Assembly: GCF_018294505.1 (NCBI RefSeq)
Contig: NC_057809.1
Location: 422,986,233 to 423,050,232 of the forward strand
Reading direction: 5' to 3'
Source of the DNA: Triticum aestivum
Taxonomy: Eukaryota > Streptophyta > Magnoliopsida > Poales > Poaceae
DNA length: 64,000 bases
This document shows positions 1 through 12,000 of the stretch, one piece after another. The notes under the pieces are model-generated. The model was not told the origin of the DNA, did not search any database, and saw only the letters and a program-made list of their open reading frames with translations. Made by a program: the position numbers and the translations under genes. Every line of letters begins with the position of its first letter. Within the stretch, counting starts at the first letter, position 1.

Positions 1-626
1 NNNNNNNNNNNNNNNNNNNNNNNNNNNNNNNNNNNNNNNNNNNNNNNNNNNNNNNNNNNNNNNNNNNNNNNNNNNNNNNNNNNNNNNNNNNNNNNNNNNN
101 NNNNNNNNNNNNNNNNNNNNNNNNNNNNNNNNNNNNNNNNNNNNNNNNNNNNNNNNNNNNNNNNNNNNNNNNNNNNNNNNNNNNNNNNNNNNNNNNNNNN
201 NNNNNNNNNNNNNNNNNNNNNNNNNNNNNNNNNNNNNNNNNNNNNNNNNNNNNNNNNNNNNNNNNNNNNNNNNNNNNNNNNNNNNNNNNNNNNNNNNNNN
301 NNNNNNNNNNNNNNNNNNNNNNNNNNNNNNNNNNNNNNNNNNNNNNNNNNNNNNNNNNNNNNNNNNNNNNNNNNNNNNNNNNNNNNNNNNNNNNNNNNNN
401 NNNNNNNNNNNNNNNNNNNNNNNNNNNNNNNNNNNNNNNNNNNNNNNNNNNNNNNNNNNNNNNNNNNNNNNNNNNNNNNNNNNNNNNNNNNNNNNNNNNN
501 NNNNNNNNNNNNNNNNNNNNNNNNNNNNNNNNNNNNNNNNNNNNNNNNNNNNNNNNNNNNNNNNNNNNNNNNNNNNNNNNNNNNNNNNNNNNNNNNNNNN
601 NNNNNNNNNNNNNNNNNNNNNNNNNN
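1..626. other. Assembly gap (run of N)
   Basis: All bases are N. The gap removes the 5' part of the retrotransposon that ends at 5873, including its 5' LTR, gag and pol. It may also hide the other flank of the DNA into which that element inserted. Confidence 0.99.
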
Positions 627-950
627 CTCGCCTAAGTTCTCTCGCCTAGAGACTTAGCTGCGGTCCGGCACTCGCCTAAGTTTGAAAAAATCCTACCAAG
701 TGGAGAGCGATCCTCCCACTCGGGGGCTTAGCTGCAGTCCAGCACTCGCCTAAGTTCTCTCGCCTAGAGACTTAGCTGCAGTCCAGCACTCGCCTAAGTT
801 TGAAAAAATCCTACCGAGTGGAGAGCAAACCTCCCACTCGGGGGCTTAGCTGCAGCCCAATGCTCGCCTAAGTGTTTAAAAATCCTACCGAGTGGAGAGT
901 AAACCTCTCACTCGGAGGCTTAGCTACAGCCCAGTGCTCGCCTAAGTACA
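627..950. repeat. Short tandem repeats inside gypsy element 1
   Basis: Five copies of a block reading CTTAGCTGCAG...CTCGCCTAAGT begin near 652, 725, 769, 843 and 918. They are spaced about 73, 44, 74 and 75 bp apart, so a 44-bp unit is mixed with a 74-bp unit. The longer unit also carries a CCTACCGAGTGGAGAG...CTCCCACTCGG stretch that can fold back on itself. Such arrays are common in the spacer between pol and the antisense ORF of Tat-lineage gypsy elements. The array continues into the gap. Confidence 0.8.
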
Positions 951-1190
951 AGACTCGACCCAATCCATGAGTCGACCGCTACCTTCTCCCTCGGAGCTGC
1001 GTCGCAAATACAAGATTATTCCGAGTGAAGATCAAGTTCCACTCGACGAATCAAACCATGAAGATATCCAACGAGAAATCAAGTTCAGAAAAAGCCCAAA
1101 AGGTCCCAGACCTCAAAGCACTCGAGCCCTTGGCTCGGCGGAGTTTAAACGGTTACAAATCCACTCGGCATCTCGAGGTAAATTCAAAGT

Positions 1191-4100
1191 TTTTCACTCC
1201 TCGGGAGGAGGACTGGAAGGGGTGACGAACTCATCCAAGTCGATCCCGTCGGCCATACGGGTGGCAGCAGCGATGAAGGTCTCCATGAAGTCTTGAAAGC
1301 TGTGCTTCCTGGTATTGGCAACTTGGATGGCCGCCAGCTTTTCTTCTCGCGCCTCCTTGCAATGGACGCGGACCAGAGACAGAGCGACATCAGCACCACA
1401 TCTAGCAGAAGATTTCTTCCATTCCGCCACTCAACCTGGGACTTCATTAAGTCGAGCCATCAGAGACTCGAGGTCGTTCTGAAGCGTCGTCCCAGGCCAG
1501 AGTGATGTGTCGATCCGCGACATCTCCACTTTCAGCCGAGCCAGATAGTCAACGACGCTGGCAGTACGAGACTCCAGACGGAGCACGTTCATTGCAGCCT
1601 CGTCCTTCACAAGAGAGTTAACAGGGTCCAAGCTTGGCTCCACTCGACTGGTCTCCTCTTCAAAATTATGGCAAAGCTCTGCATACATGATTCAAGGATA
1701 AGACAATTTTCATAGACTGAGTCGACACAAAAACCAGTCGGAACTGAATGTGCACCTTCAAGCTTAAGGTACAACTTCTTGGCGAGGCTCCCCAAGTAGC
1801 TCTCCAGGTCGTCCCTCCCGCGAGCGATGCCTTCCAGCTTCTCGCTCAGGGTGAGGTTCTCCTTCTTCCAACGTGAACACTCCCTGTTGGCTTCATTCAG
1901 AGCGGTCTTCAGCTTGGTATTCTCTTCTTCTAAGTGGTCGACCGAAGCCAGCTTCTGTGCGGCCAGAGCGATCTTGTCATCAGCCTCCTTACGGGCAGCA
2001 GCCAAGTCCTGATCCTTCTTCGCCAGAGCTTCGTTCAGTTTTTCTGCGAAGAATTGATGATTGAATCGGAAATAACAAAAGGGTACTCAAGCCTAAAGAC
2101 TAACCAATCGACAAAGTCGCCTTACCTGCGGCGCCGTCTCTGACCTTCTGCGGCTCTATTCTGGCCAGCTCCAGATCAAGGTTCAGTTGAATCTTCTGCT
2201 TCTCCAACTTAGTATAGCGAGCTACGAGTTCGCAAGATTTCTGTAAAAGGAAAATCAGTCGACAGACGTCCAAGATAAGTTGCTTCCGAGTAACTAAGAG
2301 ACAATGATGACGTTTCTAAGACCACAGCCGAATCAAAAACATTCGACAGTAGTCTCGGGGACTACACCCAGTGGGTGCACTCAGCGTGCCCCCACTGGTT
2401 CGACCAAAAAAAAGTCGACTGCCCGCAGTCGACCGGATACAATTCCACTCGACCTGGCCCAACCAAACCGAGTGAAGAAATACAGCTACAGCAACACAAT
2501 GTAAAGACTACAGTCGACTGCCAGCAGTCCACCGTAGTCTCGGGGACTACACCCAGTGGGTGCACTTAGCGTGCCCCCACTCGTCCAAAGGATTGGCAGA
2601 CACACCCAGTGGGTGTACAGATACAGATACAAAAGATCTTCGGAGAAGAGACTCTTCAAACAGCATATCATAACAGACCAAGTGTCGAGTCGACCGACCT
2701 GGACGTTGCTCTGAAGAGCCGAACTCGCGTCATAGGCTGCTTGGCTGGCCTCCCGAGCCATCTTCACTTGCTCCATCATGATCCCCGCCTGGCGTATAGC
2801 CTCCTTTGCAGCAGCCGCTTGGTCCTCAGGGACGGGGTACGCAGCAAAAAGCGAAGGTGGATCCGCAGTCGACGCCGAGGGCCGCGCACTCGCCAGAGGA
2901 ACGGCGAAGGTCACAGAAGCCCGAGTGGTGTCACCACCATCCCGAGCCACGGACTCGGACGCCGGAGCGGATTGGGGGGTCTTGTCAGCCGACGCCCTCT
3001 TGTGCCTCCTCACTCTCAACAGACCGTCGTCGTCGTCATCCGGGAGGTCGATAACATGAGGAGGAGCTACAAGGAAAACATTCAATTGACCAGAGTAGCA
3101 ATAAAGGTTCAGTCGACTCAAAGGCAGGACGTCAGCAATCATACCAGGGTTGGAGGTAACAGCGTCCTCCATCTCTTGGTCGTCGTTCCTGGCGGAGACC
3201 TCAGAAGTAGCACCGCTGCAAATCTCGAAAGTCAATCAGTTGGTTCAGTGAATCGACCAAGGATCCGTCCACGGTCGACAAAGTAAAGCAAGTCTTATTA
3301 TTACCCAGAAATGGTAGGAACAGTTATCTTCATCTTGGGAAGAGCCTTGGGCGGCTTGGATGGCGTCCCTCGTGGATGCTTGGGAGCCTTCCCAGTCGGC
3401 GGAGGAGAAGAGGTCCGAGGGCGTTTCGACGATTGCCCAACAGGAGCAGTCGCCTTGCCACGTTCCCGCGCTAGATTGTGGGTGAGCTTGGATCGCCCCT
3501 CCGGGTGGGGGGGTTCAACCTCCTCCTCCTCCCCTTCACTGGAGAAGATGTCGTCGCCTCCCTCTCCCTCACCGTCGGACTCCCACTCGCCTTGGTCGTC
3601 CCCGCTCTCGCCTCCGCTCGGCTCCCCTTCCTCAGTCGACCCCTGTGCCCCGTTGGGCGTCGAGTACATCTCGGTGGTCGCCTGGAAAACAACAGGCAAG
3701 ACGAAAGTCAATTGACTTATTCAAAGAAGACCAATGTAGAAGACAAGATATCAGTCGGGAGCACAAAGACATACCTGGTCCACCTCATACGAGTTGTCGA
3801 GTGGGGTTACCCTCCTGGCTCCTCGGGGGTTGTCTTTGTTCCCCGTGATGCTCGACAGCCACCCCTCCACCATCTCGTCGGTGACCTCCTCCGGGTGGAC
3901 CCGAGTGGTGTCGTCAAGACCCGAATACAGCCACATCGGGTGGTCGCGGGCCTAGAGCGGTTGGATGCACCTTTGAAGGAAGACCTCCAGCAGGTCCATA
4001 CCAGTCACGCCCTCGCGGACGAGCTCAACCACTCGACCTGCCAGCACCTTGACTTGAGCCTTTTCCTCCGGCGCGACTTTCAGAGAGGCAGGCTTCTCGG

Positions 4101-4770
4101 CTCGGTCGAGGGAAAAAAGAGGAAGACCAGTCGACTGTCCTGGGGTCACCTCGTCCTTGAAGTAGAACCAGGTCGACTGCCAGCCACGGACCGACTCCAG
4201 GAAGGTGATAGATGGAAAACAACTCTTCCCCCTCGTCTGGATCGCCAGGCCCCCGCACAGCTGGATCACCTGCGTCCTCTCGTCACTCGACTTAGCCTTC
4301 TTGACCGACTGAGAACGGCAGGTAAAGATGTGTTTGAAGAGTCCCCAATGGGGTCGACAACCCAAGAAAGCCTCACACATGGAGATGAAAGCAGCAAGGT
4401 AGATAATGGAATTGGGAGTGAAGTGGTGGAGCTGCGCTCCGAAGAAATTCAGGAAACTCCGGAAGAAAGGATGGGGTGGCAGAGAAAACCCTCGGTCGAT
4501 GTGGGTGGCAAGGAGCACGCACTCACCGTCGCGGGGTTGAGGTTCGATCTCTCCCCCCGGGAGACGCGCAGCTTCGTGGGGAATGACTCCCCCCTCGACC
4601 ATGTCGTCAAGATCCTCTTGCCAGAGCACCGATGGCATCCAGTCTCCCTGGATCCAACCTTTGGGCAGAGCAGTCCTGGAGGAGGATCCGCCCCGAGCGG
4701 ACCTCTTCCCTTTCCCCGCCGCCGCCGCCTTCTTCGCGCGCTCCAAAGCAGTGGTCTTGCCCTTCACCAT
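1191..4770 (-). pseudogene. Antisense ORF (aORF) of gypsy 1, Transposase_28-like, multi-exon, broken
   Basis: A minus-strand coding region. Exon 1 runs from the ATG at 4770 to about 3775. It begins MVKGKTTALERAKKAAAAGK and contains a domain with FTPNSIIYLAAF and MCEAFLGCRPHWGLF, which resembles the 'putative gypsy type transposon' family (Pfam Transposase_28). An in-frame TAG at 3954-3952 interrupts it before the continuation DHPMWLYSGLDD. Further exons follow at about 3681-3305 (acidic, then Pro/Lys-rich), 3210-3130, 3065-2699 (HVIDLPDDDDDGLL) and 2005-1191 (coiled coil, with a frame change near 1430). They are joined by GT-AG sites such as CAG|GTATGT at 3775 and TTCCAG|GCG at 3681. The function of aORFs is unknown. 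The stop and the late frameshift suggest this copy is dead. Confidence 0.65.
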
Positions 4771-5328
4771 CGTCGCCGGCGAGATCTCACACGGGCTCGC
4801 GGCGCTAGGGTGAGAGCGGAGGTAGCGGGAGGACTGGCGAAGAGAGAGAGGAAGAAGGAAGGAGAAGAGAGCGCACGGCTTGGAAACCCCGAGCCGGCAA
4901 CTTATAAGGGGCCGCTCCCGAGTGGCTGGCTGGTAGGCCCAGGCTATCCAGTCAAATCCCGCAGCAGACGCGCGTGCAGTACGTGGCGAAAAAGGCGACA
5001 CGGAGATCGATGAACTTCCGCTTTATCGCTTCCGATTACTGCGGCTGCTCCCGTCCAGCGCGCTTCCCAAAATCCGAATCACGCGGCATCCGCGGGCCAC
5101 AGAACAACTTGTCAAAACAGAAGACCCCGATCGCGCCGGCGCTCGGTATGTCACAAACAAAGAAATTCACTCGACGAAAGGCCTGGAATGGATCAAGGTA
5201 ACTGAAAAGGGTTGGCAACGTCATCCGTGACGATTGACCCAAAACGAGGCGCTCACATAGCCCAAAGAACCAGTCAGAAAGATGTCCAACTCTTTCCCCA
5301 CTCTAACCTCGAGCCATTCGGGGGCTAA

Positions 5329-5873
5329 TGATGAAGACATGTACCTAGGGTAGGGACACAGACCTGACCAAAGAGTCCTACCCTAGGACACCCCTAGGAG
5401 AAGTCACCTTTCAATCGACTTGAAGGTATCCCACTCGACGGGTTCAAAGCACTCGACCAAGAAGCTATCACTCGACCATGAAGCCAACCACTCGACGGCC
5501 AGGAGACCTAAAGTCACTCCGCAGGCAAACGGTCGGCTGTTAAGTAGTCTTTATGATCATTATAGCACTTTATTAGGGACGTTACCAGAAACGCCCAATC
5601 TTAAATGTATCTTAAACCCTGCATTACTGAGGGCAGGAGGGGTCCGGCGAACTCTATATAAGCCACCCCCCTCCTCAGTATGAAGGGTTCGCACCCCTGT
5701 AATCCATACACGCATAATCCAGTCGACCGCCTCCGGGCTCCGAGACGTAGGGCTATTACTTCCTCCGAGAAGGGCCTGAACTCGTAAACCTCGCGTGTAA
5801 CAACTTCCCAATAGCTAGGATCTAGCCTCTCCATACTCACCCCTACATCACTGTCAGAGTCGGAACCACGACA
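5329..5873 (+). repeat. 3' LTR of gypsy element 1
   Basis: The LTR begins TGATGAAGACATG directly after the polypurine tract and ends CCACGACA. It contains a TATA box (CTATATAAG near 5653) followed by a pyrimidine-rich stretch, the expected promoter layout for LTR transcription. The end is placed by analogy with Triticeae gypsy LTRs that finish ACCACGACA before the primer-binding site. No second copy is in the window, so the borders rest on terminal motifs only. Confidence 0.75.
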
Positions 5874-6076
5874 ATAACTCAAAAGGCAAGAGGAGACATA
5901 AAACAGAAGTTCAGATACTACAACAACGGCAGTTCAGACAATACAACAAACAGAAGTTCAGACACTATAACTCCAAGGCAAGGGAGAAATGAACAGAAGC
6001 CCACATACTACAACAACAGAAGTTTCAGACACAGAGTAGCATCTCTGGTAGCAACAAAGTTAAAGAAGAAGAAAAC

Positions 6077-9000
6077 TCACTCAGAATACTTCTCCAGACC
6101 GTCTTTACTCAGCACATACTGTTTCAACTTCCAGGCCTCGGATAGATGAGGGTAACTGTATTTTTTCAGGGGAGCGACAGGAGAACGACACTTCAAATGA
6201 AATCTTGATGCTCTCTTGGAGGAAGTTATGTTCCCAGACTCAACTGCCGGTTTCCTCCTGGTAATCACAACATTCTTTCCACCTCTACCGGCAACAGTAC
6301 CAGCAGCACATTTAACATTCTTCGGGTAAGCAATTTTCTCAAAATCATCATCGTACGAAATCACTTCTGCTTCGGCTGCTTCGACTGCATCAGCCTTCCT
6401 GTAGCAAGGGGTTTTTGGAGTACCACGAATACCACCAGCCTGCTTCCATAACTTGGAAGGAATGAGGGTCCAAGGTCTATCATATTCTATCGGAGCTGTA
6501 CTCATCGGTTCCTCCCTAGGCTGGTATTCCTGTGACCCAAGGAATGAGTAGTGGTAATCGGTCAACTCCAACGGATCCACTGTCAAAGAAAAAAGGAAGA
6601 GAAAACATCACCATTAAAATACAACTGAAGTTCAGGAACATCACAATGTGCAGTCCAACTAATAAAGATGACATGGTTACTACTCAAGCTGACCTAAAAA
6701 AATTAGTTGTAGTAAAAAACTAAATGAAGTTAAGGCACAACCTGAGGCACAGTTCAAGATAAACCGATGAACTGGAAATCATCATCTCTGAAGTTTAATT
6801 AGAAAAGAAAATGCTCATGTCCATTTATGCAATGGAAGGACAGAAATTACTGAAACAAAACACGCAAGCAAAATTAAAAAAGATAGAAATGACGTTCATG
6901 TACAAAGAAAATGCTCCTCTCCTTCCGAAACCAGCAGCCCAGCCAGACCTCAAGCAAAAGTCCAAGTTCAGAGAAAAATATGAAGTTCAGGTAGAATAAA
7001 AGATGCAGTGCAGGTAAGCAGTACAAGTTCCAAAAATACTTACATGTGTAGTAGCCAAACAGAGCTTGGAAGTCTGTCTCAAACAGGTTAGAAGAAGCGA
7101 TTGAGTACAACCACGTCTTCCTGATATCCCCGATATTCTCATGGGAATAATTTGCAAGAACCCTGTCATGATACGAATTAACATGCGTAAGCATGAAGAA
7201 TCCGCAGTCGATACTGCCATCAAACGAAGTAAAAGAAATAGTGTTAGGACAGTAAAAGAAAGCCAACGAATTAAACACGTCGTAGCTTAAGTACAACTAT
7301 AGTTAAACAGATGTGATAAAGAGAAAAGGTGGAACTCATACTTGTTTTGCTGCTGGGGGACATCAATCCAATCCAGATGGAAATTGTCTATGGTAAGAGG
7401 ATTGAAGGGTGTCTCCCTGTCGTTGCTGGCATCCTTCCAAAGCCTCTTGATGTTGTCGGTCATCCGTCGAAACAGGCGTACCACACATTCATCTTTTGGT
7501 CCATAGTAGGAATTGAGAAGCTGGAACCTTGAATTCTTCAGGTCAAGGAATATCGACACCCAATGACCGACACCACCCATGGAAGCAAGAATCTCAGGCG
7601 GGTCAAAAGTAGGGAAAACAACCTAAAGCATCATAAACACACAAATCATTAAAAAATGAGAATTAATATCAGAACGGTACAAAAGAAAAATAAAACAAAT
7701 ATTAACACAGTGGATCGCACTGCAAAACTAATACAGAGGCAAAGAACAAGATATTGCATACCGAATCATGTGCATCCATGCTATCTGGACCACTCGCCAA
7801 GAAGTACTTCCTTACACGCGAATCAAATTGACCTCTAAAAATCTTGTCCTAAAATAATGCAGACAACACCAACATATGAAAAAATGCAAAAATGAGATGA
7901 ACAAGTTTTAACTAAAATGGTAAGGAACAAAATAGAAAAGAAATCACTATATGGTTGACTTACACAAACCCAATACGGCAGGATGAGTTTATCCGATCCC
8001 TGGTACTTCGCACGTAGACAGTAGAGTGCACACTCAGCCACATTAGATGTAAGCATTCCGCAAGGACCAAAAGATATTGTGACTTCTTGAACATAAGCTT
8101 CACACTCCTTGTTTCGGAACATAATCATTTCTCTAAAACAAGTGAATAGAAAGTAAAACAAGTTCAACAGCAGGAACTCAGGAAGTTCATAACACATGTT
8201 AGCACAGAAGTTCAGCTATATCACAACAGGCAGTACAGTGCAAAAGAGGCCAGAAGTTCAGCACTAGAGAAGCAAAAAAACAAGAAGTTCAGGTACATAG
8301 AGCTGGGAAGTTTAGGTAAGAAACCACATGCAGTTCATAGGGGGTACATGGATGATGTAAATATTGAGCAGCTGCACTCACCTCTTGGAACGATCATTCC
8401 TAAGCCTAGTTACACTGTAATAAAAGTCATCAACCTTCTTTCGGACGATAGCAAGGTCGCTATCTGCTCACCAAAAAGAAAATAGCAATTAACAACAACA
8501 CTCAAAGCACATAGATTCATGACAGTTTCAATTAAGACCAACATTCAAGCAAAAACATTGAAAACATAAGCACATCTCAGTTGCTACATCAGAAAAGATA
8601 AAACCACAACATCATAGACATCACAACCGATGCATTACAAACCTCCACCCACATAGAAAATAGGTTCACTTAACATTCTTTACAACCCACATGACAAACA
8701 ACAAAACTAGAAGTTCAACTTAGACCACACAGGCAGTTCACAGGGGATATCATGGACTAAACCAAACAATAAAGAGGGAAGGGGATGGGGAAAGAAGAGA
8801 GAAGCATGCTCTACTCTTCATGGATCCTTGCCTAGACTAGTGGCAGCACTGGAATGATCAACCTCCCGTCCATAACTATCGCTTTCGGTATCTTCATCAT
8901 CGTCTCCAGTGGACGTTGCAGTGTCGTCGGGAAGGACACCAGCAGCAGCTGGAGCAACTGGAGAATTTGAAACAAGAAAAACATTTGGTTGTGCCTGTAC

Positions 9001-12000
9001 AGCATCAACATCAACTGATGGCTCTGCTGTAGGAGACTTCTCCGGGCTTGCAGCAGCACTACCACCAGTTTGTACAACAGACTCAACATGATCTTTCTGC
9101 AAAATGATGTCTCCATTTGTCTTGCCCTGCTTAGCATCAGAAACCTCAGCGCCAATGGACGAAAAAGGTTCAGTCAGGACCACCCCGTCGGAGCAGCCGG
9201 TGCCTGAGACAGACATGTCTACAACCTTCTCTGGAGCAACACTAACATCATCATTCTGTTGCTGCAAAAAAGAAACAAAACGTCATTACAAAGGGCTGAC
9301 TGAACCTCATGCACAGGGGCAGCAAGTCCGTCTCAGGGGCAAACAAGACAAATGGACAAGAAAAAATGGTACCTTATTTTCACTGCCATGAACCTCATCA
9401 ACTATTACGCCACTAGCGGGAGCAGGTTCATGCACAGGGGCAGCCTCATGCACAGGAGCAGCTTCATGCGCGGGTAAAACATCCTCCTCAACCCTAGCAT
9501 CATCATCAACAGCCTACAAAGAGAAATTATGTAGAAAACAAAATACCTAATCAGTAGAAGTTCAGATTGCATAATCAGTGAAGGTCAGCTATCACAACTG
9601 ACATATAATGGAAGTCCAAACACAGTAAACATAGCAGGTCAGATATCAAACTACTCTAAGATACAAAAGGGAACAAAAAAGGGCCAGTCATGGAAGTTCG
9701 GGTGTTGTAGCAGTTGAAGTTCAGGTTCTATAAACAGAGAAGGTCACATAGGAACACTTGTGCTAAAAAATGGTTTACGACACATGAAATCAATAACGGG
9801 CGCCTATGACTACAAACAGTAATAACTGAAAGCTAACATTGAACATTATTTCAAAGAAATATCAAAAGCCAACATAAACAAACCTCTTTGGTATGCTCCA
9901 CATGGCCTCCTTCATGACCCGAACGAACAGAATCCTGCCTTTGAATTTGTCTCACAACAACAGTTGCCTCATCTTCAAAAGGCTTGCAATGAGCATCCTG
10001 CATTTCCTTGAACAGCCCAATGCTAGTCCAGAGGTGGGAAGTGCTCTGACGAAGCTCTTCAAGAAATTTAGCTTCAATAGATAAGACCCCCTTCAAAGAC
10101 TCGGCATCAAACCCGTGTCTGGGAGGAAGAATCCCATCAATGCGACTAAGACGCTCAGCAGTTGAAGGAACACGAGCCAACTCCCCACAAACAGTTTCAA
10201 GAAGACTGTCAATCCTAACCAGAGAAACATTGGAAACTTCAAACAAATTCTCGAAAGAAACGCCACCTGTAGCACTCACACGAGCAGAAGAACCTCCTAG
10301 ATCTACAGGGGGCACCGGTATTAACATCCCGGGAGAATTCAAATCTTGGGGAAGTTCCACTCCCTAGGCCGGCAGAACGAGGCATAGTTAGAACAGGACG
10401 TTCAATAACCCTAAAGAACACAACCTCAGCCTGTGTCTTCCATTGCATACAAAAACAAAAGTCAACGCGTCAGAAAAACAAATGAAGGAACATGGGAACA
10501 AAAAATATACAAGACAATACCAGAAGTTCAAGTTAAACTACACAGGAAATAATAATGCATAGAAACACTCACATGCATTCTCCCAAACACCCAGTTGGCT
10601 GGGTCATCATCACCCTTCGTGACCAAGTCAGCCACAGCAAGCTCAAGAAGCTTGGCCTGATCCATGAAATTGATGCGAGGGGTCCTCAAGTCAATATTAG
10701 GCGTCTTGCCAATGATAAGGCAGTCCAGATACATAAGCAGCGGCGCGATGGCACAGCCCGTGACAGCTTTTCCTCTGCTAGTACCTTGCTGATACCTAAC
10801 AATAGCACTCCGAATATCGTCAACAACCAACTGGCAGTAGTCCATGTCTGCCATGTCCTCAAACACAAGGTTCTCGGCCATTGCTACCTCCCTGGACACT
10901 CGTGTAGACGTTCCAGGGATAACCACCTTCATGAAAACAATAAGGTAAAACACATGCAAAGCAAGATCATCCTTCGTCTCATACTTCACAAGTTCAGCGA
11001 GGATATTCCGCAAATCCTTTGTCTTGATGTCGTAACTCCTAGCATACCCAAGCTTGCCCTTCAACCTCATAACAGCATCATCGAAACCATCATTCGAGGG
11101 CCTAGGGGGGTACGATTACCTTGAGGGAACCCAAAGAGATGGTGAATAGCATCACTTGTAATACGTATAACCTTGTTCGCCTCACCCATGTCCAAAATCA
11201 TGGTTGAAGGGTCAATCCTCGTGTAGATGTTGCCCATCAAAGGACGAGAAATGTCGGAATCAACCTTCAAGTCAAACACACAACCAAAACCAGCATTGAT
11301 AACCCTTGTCTTGTGCCTAAGTTGTAGCATTTCCGCACACGTCTTGACCTCTTTCAGTGAGCAGCGAGTCTTGTTAAAACGTTTCGCCTCACCTCCTCCT
11401 TGGCCACCTTCTTCGGGCGCTTTGCCTCCTCTCTTCCTCCTCTCAGGCCGCAGCACAAGCTAATACTGAAAAAATACATTGACAAGGAAAAAAGGCAGAA
11501 CAATGAGACACACAAGCTTCACCAAAATTCCACTAGTGCCTACATACGCACCACATCTCAGAAGTCCAACTATGTCTACATTGGTAGTACAACCATGTAT
11601 GAACACTAGTTAAGATGCTTTCAAAAATGTTGGAAATTTAAAAAGCAGAAGTTCAACCATATACACTAAGGCAGTAATCAAACATGTATACAAACAAGTT
11701 GAGCTAATTTCTTCATGTATATACCCAGAAGTCCAACTATGTACACAAAGGCAGTAATACCATAAAAGCAAAGCACGTCGGCTAATTTATTCGTCTATAT
11801 TGAGATGGAGCAGAAGGTCAGCTATCTACACCAAGGCAGTGCTAAAAACAATAAAACTACAGCAACAACGACAAATGCTCTAAAAAACAGTAAACATGAG
11901 ACATTCATACCTGATTAGCGGCAGCATCATCATCGACGTCGTCCTCATCATCAGCATTGAAATTAGCATCATCCTTGTCCTCTGGATTAACACGAGAACG

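Larger units (their letters stand above)
627..5873 (+). mobile_element. Gypsy LTR retrotransposon 1 (Tat-type), 3' part only
   Basis: The 3' part of an LTR retrotransposon in plus orientation. It consists of a tandem-repeat spacer, an antisense multi-exon ORF (about 4770 down to 1190), a purine-rich tract with the core TCGGGGGCTAA just before 5329, and a 545-bp 3' LTR ending in ACA at 5873. The sense strand of the visible part has no gag or pol; these must lie in or beyond the gap. An antisense ORF between pol and the 3' LTR is a known trait of the Tat lineage (Grande, RIRE2, Retrosat relatives). The internal region is unusually rich in ACTCGA/GTCGAC words. The target duplication cannot be checked because the 5' end is missing; the first bases after the element are ATAAC. 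Confidence 0.8.

Noticed and set aside
3478..5013. A 511-codon plus-strand open frame
   Set aside because: It is the mirror of the antisense ORF exon on the minus strand, which has domain motifs and splice sites. The plus frame has no recognisable domain.
10364..10448. Minus-strand coding-like stretch (KTQAEVVFFRVIERPVLTMP) upstream of exon 5
   Set aside because: It does not join exon 5 in frame, whereas the acceptor at 10364/10363 with a CTAAC branch-like site does. I treated it as intron, with the reservation that an extra frameshift would make it exon.
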